NCBI GenBank assembly: GCA_002359425.1
Contig: DEMY01000098.1
Span: forward strand, 12,155 to 17,956
Length of the DNA stretch: 5,802 bases
Origin: Clostridiales bacterium UBA2658
GTDB taxonomy: Bacteria; Bacillota; Clostridia; Oscillospirales; Oscillospiraceae
Direction of reading: 5' to 3'
A model generated the notes under the pieces. That model ran no database searches. It was not told where the DNA came from and worked only from the letters and a program-made list of their open reading frames with translations. The translations under genes were made by a program, and so were the position numbers. Shown here in pieces: positions 1 through 5,802 of the stretch (the stretch's first letter is position 1; every line of letters starts with the position of its first letter).

Positions 1-1
1 G

Positions 2-109
2 CGCGCGGCCGTGCTCGCGAGCGGGGGCAGCTTGATAAAACGAAAAACGGCGGCGGACGGTATGACGTTCGCTCTGGCAGAATATGAGGGGGCGATTCGC
101 TTTGGCTAA
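2..109 (+). CDS. cbiG: CbiG, cobalt-precorrin-5A hydrolase (3' end only)
   Basis: Only the last 35 codons are in the window, read in frame 2 and ending at TAA 107-109; the start lies upstream. The tail contains VLASGGSLIKRKTAADG followed by MTFALAE. This resembles the C-terminal end of CbiG, where an A-x-L-A-S-G-G segment precedes a lysine-containing turn and a final beta strand. CbiG opens the delta-lactone ring of cobalt-precorrin-5A and releases the two-carbon fragment as acetaldehyde, giving cobalt-precorrin-5B. It is specific to the anaerobic cobalamin pathway, so this tail is the main sign here that the operon is of the anaerobic type. The assignment rests on a short tail plus its position directly before cbiH, a common cbiG-cbiH order. 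The stop overlaps the proposed TTG start of cbiH (TTGGCTAA, 102-109), which suggests translational coupling. Confidence 0.75.
   Translation, partial: RAAVLASGGSLIKRKTAADGMTFALAEYEGAIRFG
86..92 (+). promoter_or_regulatory. Ribosome binding site deciding the cbiH start
   Basis: GAGGGGG lies inside the last codons of cbiG, with 9 bases between it and the TTG at 102. It overlaps the alternative ATG at 84, so it cannot serve that ATG. It therefore favours TTG 102 as the real start of cbiH. Confidence 0.6.
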
Positions 110-833
110 GCTTTATGTTGTCGGCATCGGGCCCGGTAGCTATGAAAACATGACGCAGCGCGCGCAGCAGGTGCTCGCGGACTGTGATGTCATCGTGGGC
201 TATACGGTGTATGTGAATCTTGTTAAGGAGCACTATGCGGACAAGGAATTTCTGACAACGCCCATGCGTAAGGAGCTGGACCGCTGCACCATGGCCTTTG
301 CGTGTGCGGCGGAGGGAAAGACCGTTGCCATGATTTGCAGCGGAGATGCCGGCGTCTATGGTATGAGCGGACTTATTGAGGAGCTGTCTCCGAAATATCC
401 GGGCGTTGCGGTGGAGATTGTTCCCGGCGTTTCCGCCGTTATCAGTGGGGCGGCCTTACTCGGCGCGCCCCTGATGCACGATTTTGCCGTCATCAGTCTC
501 AGCGATCTCATGACGCCGTGGGAAAAAATCGAAAAACGGCTGCTTTGCGCGGCGCAGGCGGACTTTGTCATCTGCCTTTACAACCCCTCGAGCGTCAAGC
601 GAAAGGACTATCTCCAGCGGGCCTGTGATCTCGTGCTGCGATACGCATCGCCGGAAACGGTCTGCGGCATCGCGAAAAACATCGGCCGGGAGGGCGAGTC
701 GGCGGAGGTTTTATCCCTCGCTGCGCTGCGCGACACCCAGGTAGACATGTTCTCGACCGTTTTCATCGGCAATTCCCAGACAAGGGCAGTCAACGGAAAA
801 ATGGTCACGCCCAGAGGGTATGCGCATGAATGA
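102..833 (+). CDS. cbiH: CbiH, cobalt-factor III / precorrin-3B C17-methyltransferase
   Basis: This SAM-dependent methyltransferase methylates C17 of the cobalt-corphinoid and drives ring contraction, giving cobalt-precorrin-4. From the TTG start the protein is 243 residues, close to the usual length of about 240. Visible motifs of the tetrapyrrole methylase fold are GIGPG (8-12) after the first beta strand, SGDAGVYGM (80-88), VPGVSAV (107-113), LYNPSS (159-164), FIGNSQTR (221-228) and MVTPRGY (234-240). The C-terminus stops just after the methylase domain. It therefore lacks the Fe-S cluster extension known from long-form CbiH60 of Bacillus megaterium. TTG 102 is preferred over ATG 84 because the protein then begins MAKLYVVGIGPG, as is typical, and because it has a well-placed GAGGGGG. 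The ATG would add six residues (MRGRFA) and has only weak upstream purines. It overlaps cbiG by 8 bases and the next gene by 8 bases. The aerobic homologue is CobJ; the CbiG neighbour argues for CbiH. Confidence 0.93.
   Translation: MAKLYVVGIGPGSYENMTQRAQQVLADCDVIVGYTVYVNLVKEHYADKEFLTTPMRKELDRCTMAFACAAEGKTVAMICSGDAGVYGMSGLIEELSPKYPGVAVEIVPGVSAVISGAALLGAPLMHDFAVISLSDLMTPWEKIEKRLLCAAQADFVICLYNPSSVKRKDYLQRACDLVLRYASPETVCGIAKNIGREGESAEVLSLAALRDTQVDMFSTVFIGNSQTRAVNGKMVTPRGYAHE
813..818 (+). promoter_or_regulatory. Ribosome binding site of the cbiJ-cbiE-cbiT fusion
   Basis: AGAGGG sits in the last codons of cbiH, 7 bases before ATG 826. The other in-frame ATG at 820 is only 1 base away, too close to use it. 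The site therefore sets the start at 826, giving a protein that begins MNDVLLFAGTTEGR. Confidence 0.6.
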
Positions 834-2802
834 CGTTCTTCTCTTCGCCGGTACAACGGAGGGTCGCAGGGTAGCCGAGGCGTGCCGGGGCCGGAACGTG
901 ACGCTGCATGTGAGCGTCGCAACGGAGTACGGCGAGACCTTCATCGAGGAAGCGGACAACATCCGCGTGCTTGCCGGACGAAAAAATGCCGGCCAGATAG
1001 CGGCGCTCATTCGCGAGACCGGCGCAGAGCTTGTAATTGATGCCACGCACCCCTATGCCGATTCCGTTACCCGCACGCTTCGGACGGTCTGCGAGGAGAC
1101 CGGCACAGACTATCTGCGTCTTCTCCGCTCGGAGGACCACATCGGTACGGAGCATTGCGTCTTTGTGGACAGCACGGAGGGCGCAGTCGCCTACCTCAAT
1201 TCCGTTTCGGGAAACGTCCTGCTGACTGTGGGCGCGAAGGAGCTTTCCCGCTACACCGAAGTGACGGATTACAAAACGCGCCTTTTTGCGCGGGTCCTCT
1301 CTCTGCCGCAGTCGGTGCAGCAGGCAGCCGCCCTCGGCTTTGAGGGCAGAAACCTCATCTGCATGCAGGGCCCGTTCACCGAAGAATTCAACAGGGCCAT
1401 GCTTCGCATGCTGGACATCCGCTATCTTGTCACGAAGGACACCGGCTCGGAGGGCGGTTTTCCCGAAAAGATCCGTGCGGCGGCCGCCTGCGGCGTGAAA
1501 GTCCTTGTCATTCGCCGTCCGCTCGAAGAGGAGGGCGTCTCTCTGGAGGAATGCCTCGCCATCCTCGGAAAGCGCTTCGGCTTTTCAGCTGAAAAAAACA
1601 TTACGATTTTCGGCGTCGGCGCGGGCAGCGCCGGTTCCATGACGCTCGACGCGGAGAACGCCTGCCGGAGGGCCGAGCTCATCGTGGGCGCGGAGCGGCT
1701 CACGAAAGACCTTGCCCGCTTCCATAAGCCCTGCAAAAATGCCATTCTCGCAAATGACATCGCGGAGCTCGTGCAAAAAAGCCCGCAGCAAAGCATCGTA
1801 ATTGCCATGTCCGGCGACACGGGCTTTTACAGCGGCACAAAGGCGCTGCTGCCACTTCTCGCGGATATGCACCCTACGGTGCTGCCGGGAATCTCCTCCA
1901 TTGCTTATTTCTGCAGCCGTCTCGGTACGTCGTGGGACGATGCGCTGCTCATCAGTACCCACGGCAGAAGCTGCAACTATCTCGCGAAAATCCGCCGCAA
2001 TCCAAAGGTGCTGGCCCTGACGGGCGGAAAGGATGGCGCTGCGGACTTGATTGCGGCGCTCAACGAAAATGGCCTGGGCCATGTGCGGATTTCAGTGGGG
2101 GGAAATCTCTCTTACGAAAACGAGTGTATCCGCTCCGGCACGGCGGCGGAGCTGATCGGAGAGCACTTTGAGCCGCTGGCAGTCGTTCTCGCGGAGAATC
2201 CCGAGGCAGCAAACGAAGCCGTCACCTGCGGCCTGCCGGACGAAGCCTTCCTGCGCGGCGAGGTCCCGATGACAAAGCAAGAGATCCGCGCCGTAACGAT
2301 GGCAAAGCTTGCGCTTCCGAAACGCGCCGTGTGTTGGGATGTCGGAGCCGGAACCGGCTCTGTCTCGATGGAGATGGCGGCCTGTTGCGAAGACGGTGTG
2401 GTCTATGCCATCGAGCAAAAGTCCGACGCCTGTAAGCTCATTGCGGAAAACAAGCGGCATCTCGGCATTTCCAACGTGACCGTCATTTCCGGCACGGCGC
2501 CGGAGGCCCTTCGGGAGCTGCCGGCACCCTCACGTGTGTTCATAGGGGGCAGCAGCGGCAACTTGAAGGACATCCTCGCACTTGTGCTGGAGAAAAATCC
2601 CCGGGCGCGTATCGTTCTCAACACCGTCACGGCAGAGACCTTCGCCGAAGCGGTGGAGGCGATGAAGACCCTGCCGGTACACGATCTCGACATTGTGCAG
2701 ATCAGCGCGGCACGGGGGCGGAAAATGGGCGGCTACCACTTGATGACAGCGCAAAACCCCGTATTCATCATCTCCTGCACAGGAGGAACCGCAAATGAAT
2801 GA
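826..2802 (+). CDS. CbiJ-CbiE-CbiT fusion: cobalt-precorrin-6A reductase, C5- and C15-methyltransferase
   Basis: A single 658-residue frame carries three enzymes. Residues 1 to about 250 are CbiJ (CobK family), the NAD(P)H-dependent reductase of cobalt-precorrin-6A: FAGTTEGR (7-14), VIDATHPYA (70-78), TVGAKEL (134-140), GPFTEEFN (182-189) and VTKDTGSEGGFPEKI (202-216). Residues about 258-465 are CbiE, the C5-methyltransferase with a tetrapyrrole methylase fold: GVGAGSAGSMT (263-273), AMSGDTGFYSG (327-337), VLPGISS (352-358) and WDDALLISTHGR (370-381). Residues about 469-655 are CbiT, which methylates C15 and decarboxylates the C12 acetate: GLPDEAF (469-475), MTKQEIRA (482-489), the SAM-binding WDVGAGTGSVSMEMA (504-518) and IGGSSGNLKDIL (573-584). 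CbiE-CbiT fusions are well known (CbiET, or CobL in the aerobic pathway); adding CbiJ at the N-terminus is the unusual part. The domain order J-E-T differs from the reaction order J, T, E. All key motifs are intact and nothing suggests a frameshift. No convincing internal start with a binding site precedes the CbiE part. It overlaps cbiH and cbiA by 8 bases each. Confidence 0.94.
   Translation: MNDVLLFAGTTEGRRVAEACRGRNVTLHVSVATEYGETFIEEADNIRVLAGRKNAGQIAALIRETGAELVIDATHPYADSVTRTLRTVCEETGTDYLRLLRSEDHIGTEHCVFVDSTEGAVAYLNSVSGNVLLTVGAKELSRYTEVTDYKTRLFARVLSLPQSVQQAAALGFEGRNLICMQGPFTEEFNRAMLRMLDIRYLVTKDTGSEGGFPEKIRAAAACGVKVLVIRRPLEEEGVSLEECLAILGKRFGFSAEKNITIFGVGAGSAGSMTLDAENACRRAELIVGAERLTKDLARFHKPCKNAILANDIAELVQKSPQQSIVIAMSGDTGFYSGTKALLPLLADMHPTVLPGISSIAYFCSRLGTSWDDALLISTHGRSCNYLAKIRRNPKVLALTGGKDGAADLIAALNENGLGHVRISVGGNLSYENECIRSGTAAELIGEHFEPLAVVLAENPEAANEAVTCGLPDEAFLRGEVPMTKQEIRAVTMAKLALPKRAVCWDVGAGTGSVSMEMAACCEDGVVYAIEQKSDACKLIAENKRHLGISNVTVISGTAPEALRELPAPSRVFIGGSSGNLKDILALVLEKNPRARIVLNTVTAETFAEAVEAMKTLPVHDLDIVQISAARGRKMGGYHLMTAQNPVFIISCTGGTANE
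2781..2786 (+). promoter_or_regulatory. Ribosome binding site of cbiA
   Basis: A perfect AGGAGG lies 8 bases before ATG 2795, embedded in the last codons of the fusion gene (reading ...TGGTANE-stop). It is one of the two strongest sites in the window and fits high or re-initiated translation of cbiA. Confidence 0.75.
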
Positions 2803-4147
2803 CCAGAGAATTCTGCTGGCGGCCCCCGCCAGCGGCAGCGGCAAGACGATGCTTACCTGCGGCGTCCTACAGGCGCTGCATAACCGGGGGCTTCGGGTGT
2901 CGTCGTTCAAGTGCGGCCCCGACTATATTGACCCGATGTTCCACGAGAAGGTCATCGGCATTCGTTCCGGGAACCTCGACCTTTTCTTTTCCGGCAAGGA
3001 AACGCTGCGCAGGCTCTTTTGTCAAAACGTCGGGGACGCAGAAATTTCGGTTATCGAGGGCGTCATGGGCTACTACGACGGCCTGGGAGCTGCGAGTGAC
3101 GAGGCGTCCACATACAGAATCGCGCAGGCTCTCAAAGCGCCGGTCGTTCTTATCGTCAACGCGAGAGGACAGAGTGTCTCCGCCCTTGCGACGCTCGAAG
3201 GCTTTCTGCGTTTTCGCCCGGACAGCAGCATACGGGCCGTGATTTTCAACCAGATGTCCGAGCATGTGTTTTTGTCTCTCCGGGGCGAAGTGCAAAAGCT
3301 GGGCGTGATACCGCTGGGCTATGTGCCGAGGGCGGAGGAACTGGTCGTCGAAAGCCGGCACCTGGGGCTGGTGACGCCCGACGAGATCGAGGACCTCTCC
3401 GCAAAGCTGCACAAGCTTGCAAACCTGATCGAAAAGACGATCGATCTTGACGCGCTGATCGCCCTTGCAAGTGACGCGCCGGAGCTTTCCGCTCCGCCGG
3501 CGGAACCGCTTCCGCAAATGCCGAAAACGAAGATTGCGGTTGCACGGGACGAGGCCTTCTGCTTTTTCTACAGAGATAATCTGAAGCTAATGGAGCGTCT
3601 CGGCGCGGAGCTGCTGTTTTTTTCTCCGATCCGCGACAAACATCTGCCGGAGGGCACGCAGGGCATGCTCCTGACCGGCGGTTACCCAGAGCTCTATGCA
3701 AAGGCCCTGAGCGAAAACGTCTCCATGCGCGAGGCTGTTGCAAAAGCCATCGGGGACGGGATGCCCTGCCTTGCAGAGTGCGGCGGCTTTCTCTATCTTC
3801 ACCGGGAGCTGGAGGACATGCAGGGGACGTTCTACCCCATGGCCGGCGTCTTTGACGCAAAAGCGCGGCGGACGCAACGCCTCAGCCGCTTTGGCTATAT
3901 CACCTTGACCGCGAACATATCGACGGGGATTCTCGAAGCCGGAGAGCAGATACGCGGACATGAGTTTCATTACTACGAAAGCGAAGCCTGCGGCGACGCC
4001 ATGACGGCGGTAAAGCCGTCCGGCACGAAAAGCTGGCAGTGCATCCGCACCGAAGAAAATCTGCTCGCAGGCTTTCCACACCTGTTCTATGAATCGAATC
4101 CGCGCATCATCATGCGCTTTCTGCGCGTCTGCGCAGGGGAGGAGTGA
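2795..4147 (+). CDS. cbiA: CbiA, cobyrinate a,c-diamide synthase (glutamine-hydrolysing)
   Basis: This enzyme uses ATP and glutamine to amidate the c and then the a acetate side chains of cobyrinate. It has 450 residues, normal for the family. The N-terminal synthetase domain (about 1-220) has the P-loop APASGSGKT (10-18), [11 protein letters not shown] (40-50) and [11 protein letters not shown] (86-96). From memory of the Salmonella enzyme, its functional acidic residues Asp45, Asp48, Glu90 and Asp97 correspond to Asp43, Asp46, Glu88 and Asp95 here, all present. A Pro/Ala-rich linker (about 228-243) leads to the class I-like glutamine amidotransferase domain (about 245-450). That domain has GGYPEL (295-300), the nucleophile Cys329 in AECGGFLYL (327-335), GHEFHYYES (388-396) and a likely catalytic His429 near the C-terminus in [12 protein letters not shown]. 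The start at ATG 2795 has a perfect AGGAGG. The gene overlaps the preceding stop by 8 bases (ATGAATGA) and is followed at once by the related amidotransferase cbiP. The aerobic counterpart CobB acts on hydrogenobyrinate; the CbiG neighbour favours CbiA. Confidence 0.96.
   Translation: MNDQRILLAAPASGSGKTMLTCGVLQALHNRGLRVSSFKCGPDYIDPMFHEKVIGIRSGNLDLFFSGKETLRRLFCQNVGDAEISVIEGVMGYYDGLGAASDEASTYRIAQALKAPVVLIVNARGQSVSALATLEGFLRFRPDSSIRAVIFNQMSEHVFLSLRGEVQKLGVIPLGYVPRAEELVVESRHLGLVTPDEIEDLSAKLHKLANLIEKTIDLDALIALASDAPELSAPPAEPLPQMPKTKIAVARDEAFCFFYRDNLKLMERLGAELLFFSPIRDKHLPEGTQGMLLTGGYPELYAKALSENVSMREAVAKAIGDGMPCLAECGGFLYLHRELEDMQGTFYPMAGVFDAKARRTQRLSRFGYITLTANISTGILEAGEQIRGHEFHYYESEACGDAMTAVKPSGTKSWQCIRTEENLLAGFPHLFYESNPRIIMRFLRVCAGEE
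4136..4144 (+). promoter_or_regulatory. Ribosome binding site deciding the cbiP start
   Basis: GGGGAGGAG ends 8 bases before ATG 4153. The alternative GTG at 4144 would lie inside this purine block and have no room for a binding site. ATG 4153 is therefore the better start. Confidence 0.75.
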
Positions 4148-4152
4148 AGCGG

Positions 4153-5652
4153 ATGGCAAAAACGATTATGATACAGGGCACCATGTCAAACGCCGGAAAA
4201 AGCATACTCACAGCCGGACTGTGCCGCATATTCAAGCAGGACGGCTATCGCGTCGTGCCGTTCAAGGCACAGAACATGGCGCTCAACTCCTTCATAACTA
4301 CGGAGGGACTTGAAATGGGCCGCGCGCAGGTCGTGCAGGCCGAGGCGGCTGGAATCGAGCCTTCCGTGCTGATGAACCCAATTCTCCTCAAACCGACCAA
4401 CGACACCGGCTCGCAGGTCATCGTCAACGGCGAAGTTTGGGGGCAGATGACGGCGCGGGAGTATTTCGCGGTCAAAAAGAAGCTCCTGCCGGATGTCATG
4501 CGGGCGTTCGACAAGCTCTCTGCGGAAAATGACATCCTTGTCATCGAGGGCGCGGGCAGTCCGGCGGAGATCAATTTGAAAGACGACGACTGCTTTGTGA
4601 ACATGGGCATGGCAAAGGCGGCCCGCGCGCCGGTTCTGCTCGTCGGCGACATCGACCGCGGCGGCGTTTTCGCGCAGCTCTGTGGGACGGTCGGACTGCT
4701 GGAAGCGGATGAGCGCGCCATGGTCAAGGGCGTCGTAATCAACAAGTTCCGCGGCGACGAAACCATACTGACGCCAGGTTTGCAGCGCCTTGAAGAGCTG
4801 ATGAACATTCCGGTCGTGGGCGTCGTGCCGTATATGCATCTTGATATAGATGACGAGGACAGCCTCTCGGAGCGGCTTACCAACCGGGAAGCGGCGCTGG
4901 TGGACATAGCGGTCATCCGCATGCCCAGACTCTCAAATTTCACGGATTTCAAGGCGCTCGAAGGTGTTGACGGCGTGTCTCTGCGCTATGTATCCGCAAC
5001 GCACCAGCTCGGCAGCCCGGACCTCATCATACTGCCCGGCACAAAAAACACGATGAAGGACCTGCTCTGGCTCCGTCAGACCGGGCTTGAGGCCAGAATA
5101 CTACAGCTTGCCTCCGCCGGCTGCGCGGTGCTTGGCATCTGCGGCGGGTATCAAATGCTCGGAAAACAGCTCTCCGACCCGTATGGCGTCGAGGAGGGCG
5201 GCAGTATCCGAGGCATTGGCCTTTTGCCCGTCTCCACCGTGTTCACGCCGCAGAAGACCCGGACGAGAGTTTCGGGGCGCTTCGGCGCTGTTGGCGGTGT
5301 GCTTGAGCGGCTTTCCGGTCAGCGCTTTGAGGGATATGAGATTCACATGGGTGAAACGGAAAGTCCCGCCGCGATTGCAGAGCTTGCAGACAGTGTGACG
5401 CAGGCCTCCAGCAGGGACGGCTGTCAGTGCGGAAATGTTTATGGGAGCTATGTCCACGGCATCCTCGACGCCGACGATGTGGCGGGAACGATTATCCGCT
5501 CTCTGGCGGTGGGGAAGGGTATCGACCCTGCGGAGCTGGGCCGCGTGTCCGGCGCGGAGCACAAGCAGCAGCAGTACAATCTGCTTGCGAATACGCTGCG
5601 CGCGCATATGGACATGCAAAAAATCTATACAATACTGGAGGCGGGGATCTGA
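4153..5652 (+). CDS. cbiP: CbiP / CobQ, adenosylcobyric acid synthase (glutamine-hydrolysing)
   Basis: This enzyme amidates the b, d, e and g propionate side chains of (adenosyl)cobyrinate a,c-diamide, using four ATP and four glutamine, to give cobyric acid. From ATG 4153 it is 499 residues, in the usual 480-510 range. The synthetase domain (about 1-240) has the P-loop GTMSNAGKS (9-17), [11 protein letters not shown] (36-46), NPILLKP (75-81), [11 protein letters not shown] (132-142) and DIDRGGVFA (166-174). The amidotransferase domain (about 250-495) has LPGTKNT (294-300), the nucleophile Cys330 in [10 protein letters not shown] (328-337), [10 protein letters not shown] (393-402) and the catalytic-type His435 in GSYVHGILD (431-439). 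Compared with the form I remember, in which INL is followed by four residues and then IVNMG, the stretch after INL ([10 protein letters not shown]) seems one residue longer. It begins 5 bases after the cbiA stop and its stop overlaps the cbiC start by one base. It is paralogous to CbiA and distinguished by length, the P-loop type and the DIDRGG motif. Confidence 0.96.
   Translation: MAKTIMIQGTMSNAGKSILTAGLCRIFKQDGYRVVPFKAQNMALNSFITTEGLEMGRAQVVQAEAAGIEPSVLMNPILLKPTNDTGSQVIVNGEVWGQMTAREYFAVKKKLLPDVMRAFDKLSAENDILVIEGAGSPAEINLKDDDCFVNMGMAKAARAPVLLVGDIDRGGVFAQLCGTVGLLEADERAMVKGVVINKFRGDETILTPGLQRLEELMNIPVVGVVPYMHLDIDDEDSLSERLTNREAALVDIAVIRMPRLSNFTDFKALEGVDGVSLRYVSATHQLGSPDLIILPGTKNTMKDLLWLRQTGLEARILQLASAGCAVLGICGGYQMLGKQLSDPYGVEEGGSIRGIGLLPVSTVFTPQKTRTRVSGRFGAVGGVLERLSGQRFEGYEIHMGETESPAAIAELADSVTQASSRDGCQCGNVYGSYVHGILDADDVAGTIIRSLAVGKGIDPAELGRVSGAEHKQQQYNLLANTLRAHMDMQKIYTILEAGI
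5637..5641 (+). promoter_or_regulatory. Ribosome binding site of cbiC
   Basis: GGAGG in the last codons of cbiP lies 10 bases before ATG 5652. A nearer GGGG at 5643-5646 could also contribute. The start overlaps the cbiP stop as TGATG. Confidence 0.5.
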
Positions 5653-5802
5653 TGGAAACGGAAAATTTTTCTCCCTCGGAAATAGAGAAGGAAAGCTTCG
5701 CCATCATCACGCGAGAGCTGGGAGACAGGGTCCTTGATCCGGAGCAGGCGCCAATCATCAAGCGGGTCATCCATACAACAGCCGACTTTGAGTATGCGGA
5801 CA
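5652..5802 (+). CDS. cbiC: CbiC, cobalt-precorrin-8 methylmutase (5' part only)
   Basis: The first 50 codons are present and stay open to the end of the window; the gene continues beyond it. CbiC (CobH in the aerobic pathway) moves the methyl group from C11 to C12 of cobalt-precorrin-8 to give cobyrinate, the substrate of CbiA. The visible part contains IEKESFAIITRELGD (11-25) followed by IIKRVIHTTADFEYAD (35-50), the typical N-terminal pattern of the family. His41 in RVIHTTADF matches the conserved histidine that is catalytic in CobH (His43 there, as I recall). The full protein is normally about 200-220 residues, so roughly three quarters is missing. ATG 5652 overlaps the cbiP stop by one base, consistent with translational coupling. 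No other family fits the VIHTTADF context as well. Confidence 0.9.
   Translation, partial: METENFSPSEIEKESFAIITRELGDRVLDPEQAPIIKRVIHTTADFEYAD

Noticed and set aside
1..110. Cobalamin riboswitch or promoter at the start of the window
   Set aside because: These bases are coding (cbiG tail), and no B12-box-like element or promoter pair is seen here or at any later junction.
1528..1602. Internal start that would make a separate CbiET protein
   Set aside because: The GGAGGAATG at about 1546-1554 is out of frame with CbiE. The only in-frame candidate beside the domain is an ATT without a spaced binding site.
1775..1781. AAAAAAG, the dnaX-type slippery heptamer, in the CbiE part of the fusion
   Set aside because: The codons are CAA AAA AGC, so it is out of phase for tandem slippage.
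3481..3505. Hairpins and the 12-base palindrome TCCGCCGGCGGA in cbiA
   Set aside because: They fall in the Pro/Ala-rich linker between the two CbiA domains, where GC-rich codons readily form palindromes. There is no T-tract after them and no second copy, so neither a terminator nor a repeat family is supported.
2867..3517. Long antisense open frame (216 codons) opposite cbiA
   Set aside because: It mirrors a strongly conserved gene in GC-rich DNA, has no recognisable domain, and is Arg/Val/Leu-rich as expected for a shadow frame.
3617..3623. Run of seven T in cbiA that could look like a terminator tail
   Set aside because: It encodes Phe-Phe-Ser in the second domain and no clear GC stem precedes it.
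3246..3860. Antisense open frame (204 codons) opposite cbiA, rich in Arg, Pro and Ala
   Set aside because: Its composition is an artefact of GC-rich coding DNA read backwards; no family resemblance is seen.
4245..4952. Antisense open frame (235 codons) opposite cbiP, rich in Ser and Arg
   Set aside because: It has low-complexity composition typical of the complement of a real gene, and the + strand here encodes the intact CbiP synthetase domain.
5043..5049. A AAA AAC in phase in cbiP
   Set aside because: It encodes the conserved Thr-Lys-Asn of PGTKNT, so protein constraint explains it. It also shows that such heptamers arise by chance here.

Overview
The window is an uninterrupted stretch of an anaerobic (early cobalt insertion) cobalamin, or vitamin B12, biosynthesis operon. 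All genes are on the + strand and there is essentially no intergenic DNA. In order it holds the 3' end of cbiG, complete cbiH, a complete three-domain fusion cbiJ-cbiE-cbiT, complete cbiA, complete cbiP (cobQ family), and the 5' end of cbiC. No mobile element, CRISPR array, RNA gene, riboswitch, promoter or terminator is visible. Any cobalamin riboswitch or promoter would have to lie upstream of position 1.

Organism: the DNA is GC-rich (roughly 60 % by eye). Ribosome binding sites are strong and purine-rich (AGGAGG, GGGGAGGAG), and genes overlap or nearly touch. The CbiP protein reads very like the clostridial form (P-loop GTMSNAGKS, then [11 protein letters not shown]). I infer an anaerobic Firmicute, most likely a GC-rich member of the Clostridia such as an Oscillospiraceae-type gut bacterium, with Negativicutes as an alternative. 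This is recognition from memory, not a search result.

How the genes work together: CbiH performs C17 methylation and ring contraction. CbiG opens the delta-lactone of cobalt-precorrin-5A. CbiJ reduces cobalt-precorrin-6A. CbiT methylates C15 and decarboxylates the C12 acetate, and CbiE methylates C5. CbiC moves the C11 methyl to C12 to give cobyrinate. CbiA amidates the a and c side chains and CbiP the b, d, e and g side chains, giving cobyric acid. CbiF, CbiL, CbiD, the cobalt chelatase and the late nucleotide-loop genes are not in the window and are expected in the flanks.

The most notable feature is the CbiJ-CbiE-CbiT fusion, one 658-residue polypeptide predicted to carry out three consecutive steps. 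A phase-correct A AAA AAC heptamer followed by a small GC-rich hairpin lies exactly at the CbiJ/CbiE boundary. It is worth a check but is probably coincidental. The first three gene junctions all look like 8-base overlaps, two of them the identical ATGAATGA. I did not find an undescribed system; this is a well-understood pathway in a compact arrangement.
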